Part shown: positions 24,622 to 27,486 of the stretch, piece by piece
Layout: the number at the start of each line of letters is the position of its first letter
Numbering within the stretch: position 1 is the stretch's first letter
Source: Prevotellaceae bacterium
GTDB lineage: Bacteria > Bacteroidota > Bacteroidia > Bacteroidales > Bacteroidaceae
Assembly: GCA_019420585.1 (NCBI GenBank)
Contig: JAHZGX010000035.1
Span: 1 to 27,486, forward strand
Reading direction: 5' to 3'
DNA length: 27,486 bases
Translations under genes and position numbers: made by a program
Notes under the pieces: model-generated
Databases searched by the model: none
Told to the model about the DNA's origin: nothing
The model's input: only the letters and a program-made list of their open reading frames with translations

Positions 24622-24661
24622 CAAAAACGATAGATAAATCAGTAATTAACTTAAACAGATT

Positions 24662-27382
24662 ATGAATCAAAAACGTGTTTACACTTTCGGCAATGGACAG
24701 GCCGAAGGCAATGCATCAATGCGTGAAGCACTTGGTGGCAAGGGCGCGAATCTGGCCGAGATGAATCTGATTGGAGTACCTGTTCCTCCCGGATTTACCA
24801 TCACTACGGACTGCTGCAACGAGTATTACGAGGTTGGTCAGGAGCGCATTATGGAATTGCTCCATGATGAAGTGGCTGCTGCCGTGAACCATATAGAAAA
24901 ACTGATGAACTCCAAGTTCGGAGATACAAAGAATCCTTTGCTCGTCAGCGTACGTTCGGGAGCACGCGCCTCCATGCCCGGTATGATGGACACCATACTT
25001 AACCTGGGACTGAATGATGAGGTGGCTGAGGGACTGGTTGCCAAGACCAACAATCCTCACTTCGTGTATGACTCTTACCGCCGCTTCGTACAGATGTATG
25101 GTGATGTGGTACTGGAGATGAAGCCGGAAAACAAGGAGGACATGGATCCCTTTGAGGAAATCATCGACAAGGTAAAGGCTCAGCGTGGCGTGGAACTGGA
25201 CAAGGACTTGAGCGTAGACGAACTGAAGCAGCTCGTGACCGAGTTCAAGGCTGCCATCAAGCAGCGTACAGGCAAGGATTTCCCCACCAATCCCATTGAG
25301 CAGTTGTGGGGTGCCATCTGCGCCGTGTTCCGCTCATGGATGAACGAGCGTGCCATTCTCTACCGTAAGATGGAAGGAATTCCTGATGAGTGGGGTACAG
25401 CCGTAAGTGTCATGGCCATGGTGTTCGGCAACATGGGCGACACGTCTGCCACCGGCGTATGCTTTAGCCGCGATGCAGGAAACGGAGAGAATCTCTTCAA
25501 TGGCGAGTATCTCATCAACGCTCAGGGTGAAGACGTGGTGGCCGGAATACGCACTCCTCAGCAGATAACGAAGATTGGTTCCCAGCGTTGGGCTGAGAGG
25601 GCTGGCATCTCAGAGGAAGAGCGTCTGGCCAAGTATCCTTCAATGGAAGAGGCCATGCCTGAACTCTATAAGGAACTGGATGCGCTGCAGGACAAACTGG
25701 AGAAGCATTACCATGACATGCAGGACATGGAGTTCACCGTTCAAGAGGGCAAGTTGTGGTTCTTGCAGACACGTAATGGCAAGCGCACGGGTACTGCCAT
25801 GGTGAAGATTGCCATGGATTTGCTGCGCGAAGGACTGATTGATGAGAAAACTGCACTGATGCGCTGTGAGCCTCAGAAACTTGACGAACTCCTGCATCCT
25901 GTGTTTGACAAGAAGGAATTGGCCAAGGCTAAGGTGCTCACGCAGGGTCTGCCTGCCTCTCCCGGTGCAGCATGCGGACAAATCGTGTTCCATGCCGATG
26001 ATGCGGAGAAATGGCACAATGACGGTCACCGTGTAATCATGGTGCGTGTTGAGACTTCTCCCGAGGACTTGGCAGGTATGGCCAGTGCAGAGGGTATCCT
26101 TACTGCACGAGGCGGCATGACCTCTCATGCTGCCGTGGTGGCACGTGGAATGGGCAAGTGCTGCGTAAGCGGCGCAGGCGGCATTAACGTGGATTACAAG
26201 AAGAAGACTCTGGAGATTGACGGCAACGTCTATCATGAGGGCGACTATATCTCCCTGAACGGTTCCACGGGTCAGGTATATGCCGGCAAGGTTCCCACCA
26301 AGGCTGCGGAATTGTCCGGCGACTTCAAGGCACTCATGGATCTCTGTGACAAGTACAGCAAGATGGAGATTCGGACCAATGCAGACACTCCTCATGATGC
26401 TGAGGTGGCACGTGCATTCGGAGCCAAGGGCATCGGACTCACCCGTACAGAGCACATGTTCTTTGACGACAAGAAGATTATCGCCATGCGTGAGATGATT
26501 CTTGCCGACAGCGCTGCCGGACGTGAGAAGGCGCTTGCCAAACTTCTTCCTTATCAGAAGAAAGATTTCTATGGGATACTCAAGGCCATGGATGGGCTGC
26601 ATGTGAACATTCGCCTGCTCGATCCTCCCTTGCATGAGTTCGTTCCCCACGATGAGGCCGGACAGGAAGTGATGGCACGCGAGATGAACGTAGATGTCAA
26701 GACCATCCAGCAGCGCGTGGCATCACTGGCAGAGAATAACCCCATGTTGGGTCACCGTGGCTGCCGTCTGGGCATTACTTTCCCGGAGATTACTGCCATG
26801 CAGACCCGTGCCATACTGGGTGCAGCCTGCCAGTTGAAGAAGGAAGGCTATGATCCTCATCCCGAGATTATGGTTCCCCTGATTGGCATTCTCTACGAGC
26901 TCAAGCAGCAGAAGGAAATCATCAAGAGGGTTGCCGAGGAAGTGTTTGCCGAGGAAGGTATACGCATCGACTTTGAGATTGGCACCATGATTGAGACTCC
27001 CCGTGCTGCCCTGACTGCAGACAAGATTGCCACCGAGGCCGAATATTTCTCCTTCGGAACGAATGACTTGACTCAGATGACCTTTGGCTATTCCCGCGAT
27101 GATATTGCAAGTTTCCTGCCCATTTACCTGGAGAAGAAGATTCTGAAGGTAGATCCCTTCCAGGTGCTTGACCGGAATGGCGTGGGTCAGCTCATCCAGA
27201 TGGCTGTGGAGAAAGGCCGTTCCATCCGTCCTACTCTCCGTACCGGTATCTGTGGCGAGCATGGAGGTGAACCCTCATCAGTCAAATTCTGTGCAAAGGT
27301 TGGCATGAATTACGCTTCATGCTCACCCTTCCGTGTGCCCATCGCACGCCTTGCTGCGGCGCAGGCTGCCATCGAAGATTAA
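24662..27382 (+). CDS. ppdK: Pyruvate, phosphate dikinase
   Basis: This enzyme interconverts pyruvate + ATP + Pi with PEP + AMP + PPi, linking glycolysis and gluconeogenesis in the cytosol. Its 906 residues match the family. The N-terminal nucleotide-binding domain opens with GGKGANLAEM and has SVRSGARASMPGMMDT. The swivelling phosphohistidine domain carries GGMTSHAAVVARG with the catalytic His489 and the regulatory Thr487. The C-terminal PEP/pyruvate barrel has GLTRTEHMF, GHRGCRLG, the metal-binding ETP segment and CGEHGG with the catalytic Cys864. It has its own promoter and a terminator, so it is monocistronic. In Bacteroidales it commonly works with fbp-type gluconeogenesis; fbp lies in the same window but in another unit. 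No oddities were seen. Confidence 0.97.
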   Translation: MNQKRVYTFGNGQAEGNASMREALGGKGANLAEMNLIGVPVPPGFTITTDCCNEYYEVGQERIMELLHDEVAAAVNHIEKLMNSKFGDTKNPLLVSVRSGARASMPGMMDTILNLGLNDEVAEGLVAKTNNPHFVYDSYRRFVQMYGDVVLEMKPENKEDMDPFEEIIDKVKAQRGVELDKDLSVDELKQLVTEFKAAIKQRTGKDFPTNPIEQLWGAICAVFRSWMNERAILYRKMEGIPDEWGTAVSVMAMVFGNMGDTSATGVCFSRDAGNGENLFNGEYLINAQGEDVVAGIRTPQQITKIGSQRWAERAGISEEERLAKYPSMEEAMPELYKELDALQDKLEKHYHDMQDMEFTVQEGKLWFLQTRNGKRTGTAMVKIAMDLLREGLIDEKTALMRCEPQKLDELLHPVFDKKELAKAKVLTQGLPASPGAACGQIVFHADDAEKWHNDGHRVIMVRVETSPEDLAGMASAEGILTARGGMTSHAAVVARGMGKCCVSGAGGINVDYKKKTLEIDGNVYHEGDYISLNGSTGQVYAGKVPTKAAELSGDFKALMDLCDKYSKMEIRTNADTPHDAEVARAFGAKGIGLTRTEHMFFDDKKIIAMREMILADSAAGREKALAKLLPYQKKDFYGILKAMDGLHVNIRLLDPPLHEFVPHDEAGQEVMAREMNVDVKTIQQRVASLAENNPMLGHRGCRLGITFPEITAMQTRAILGAACQLKKEGYDPHPEIMVPLIGILYELKQQKEIIKRVAEEVFAEEGIRIDFEIGTMIETPRAALTADKIATEAEYFSFGTNDLTQMTFGYSRDDIASFLPIYLEKKILKVDPFQVLDRNGVGQLIQMAVEKGRSIRPTLRTGICGEHGGEPSSVKFCAKVGMNYASCSPFRVPIARLAAAQAAIED

Positions 27383-27407
27383 GGCATAACGTAACATAAT
27401 CCTACAG

Positions 27408-27458
27408 TTAGGCTGTAACGCTTTGAGAAATCAGGCGTTACAGCCTAAGTTGTTCTTA
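27408..27458 (+). terminator. Terminator-like hairpin after ppdK
   Basis: A perfect 14-bp stem (27408-27421, TTAGGCTGTAACGC, with 27435-27448) has a 13-base loop. The tail GTTGTTCTTA is only partly T-rich. It lies 25 bases after the ppdK stop. The symmetric sequence could equally serve a convergent gene beyond the window. Confidence 0.65.
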
Positions 27459-27486
27459 GGGGGTTCGTTCATTTGGCATCACTTTG

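Overview
The window looks like a chromosomal segment of a Bacteroidales bacterium, most likely a Prevotella-type or Paraprevotella-type gut or oral species. Three things support this. The gene families are typical of that order: a class III fructose-1,6-bisphosphatase, PCMD and CotH/lamin-tail secreted proteins, an OmpA with a Glu/Lys-rich linker, a carboxynorspermidine decarboxylase and a PEP-type pyruvate phosphate dikinase. Many genes are preceded by the Bacteroidota promoter pattern (a -7 box TAnnTTTG about 19-20 bases after a TTG-containing -33 box). Shine-Dalgarno sequences are mostly weak or absent. The genus is inference.

Layout. 1-281 is non-coding with a perfect 11-bp inverted repeat. 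282-2911 holds an SLC13/RCK_C ion-coupled transporter (minus) divergent from a flavodoxin (plus). 3108-6031 is a two-gene minus unit, fbp followed by a GT11 fucosyltransferase. A compact divergent promoter region at about 6097-6156 separates it from a plus-strand unit of an Omp85-like outer-membrane barrel, a PCMD protein and NspC, closed by a strong terminator at 9675-9714. 9877-13833 encodes a 1318-residue secreted CotH/lamin-tail/chitobiase-C protein whose stop codon lies inside a 23-bp tandem repeat array. A second, 21-bp array lies just 3' of the next minus gene (an EamA permease, 14393-15319). An OmpA gene with its own promoter and terminator and a two-motif aspartyl protease with a PDZ domain follow.

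18230-22830 is an AT-rich, decayed integrative or mobilizable element next to tRNA-Arg(UCU). It carries a truncated methyltransferase, a cluster of inverted repeats, a relaxase C-terminus broken by a 2-base frameshift, and a tyrosine integrase that is truncated at its N-terminus and frameshifted. Between these broken mobility genes are two intact genes in one minus-strand unit: a DUF4062 protein and a signal-peptide/transmembrane protein of unknown family. The contrast between intact cargo and broken mobility genes makes this pair the best candidate here for an undescribed system, possibly a defence module; that role is inference.

The right end returns to core genes: the tRNA with promoter and terminator, an RlmD-type 23S rRNA uracil methyltransferase, and ppdK. 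Fbp and PPDK both act in gluconeogenic carbon flow. The Omp85-like, PCMD, CotH and OmpA proteins are all predicted to be exported and belong to the cell envelope.
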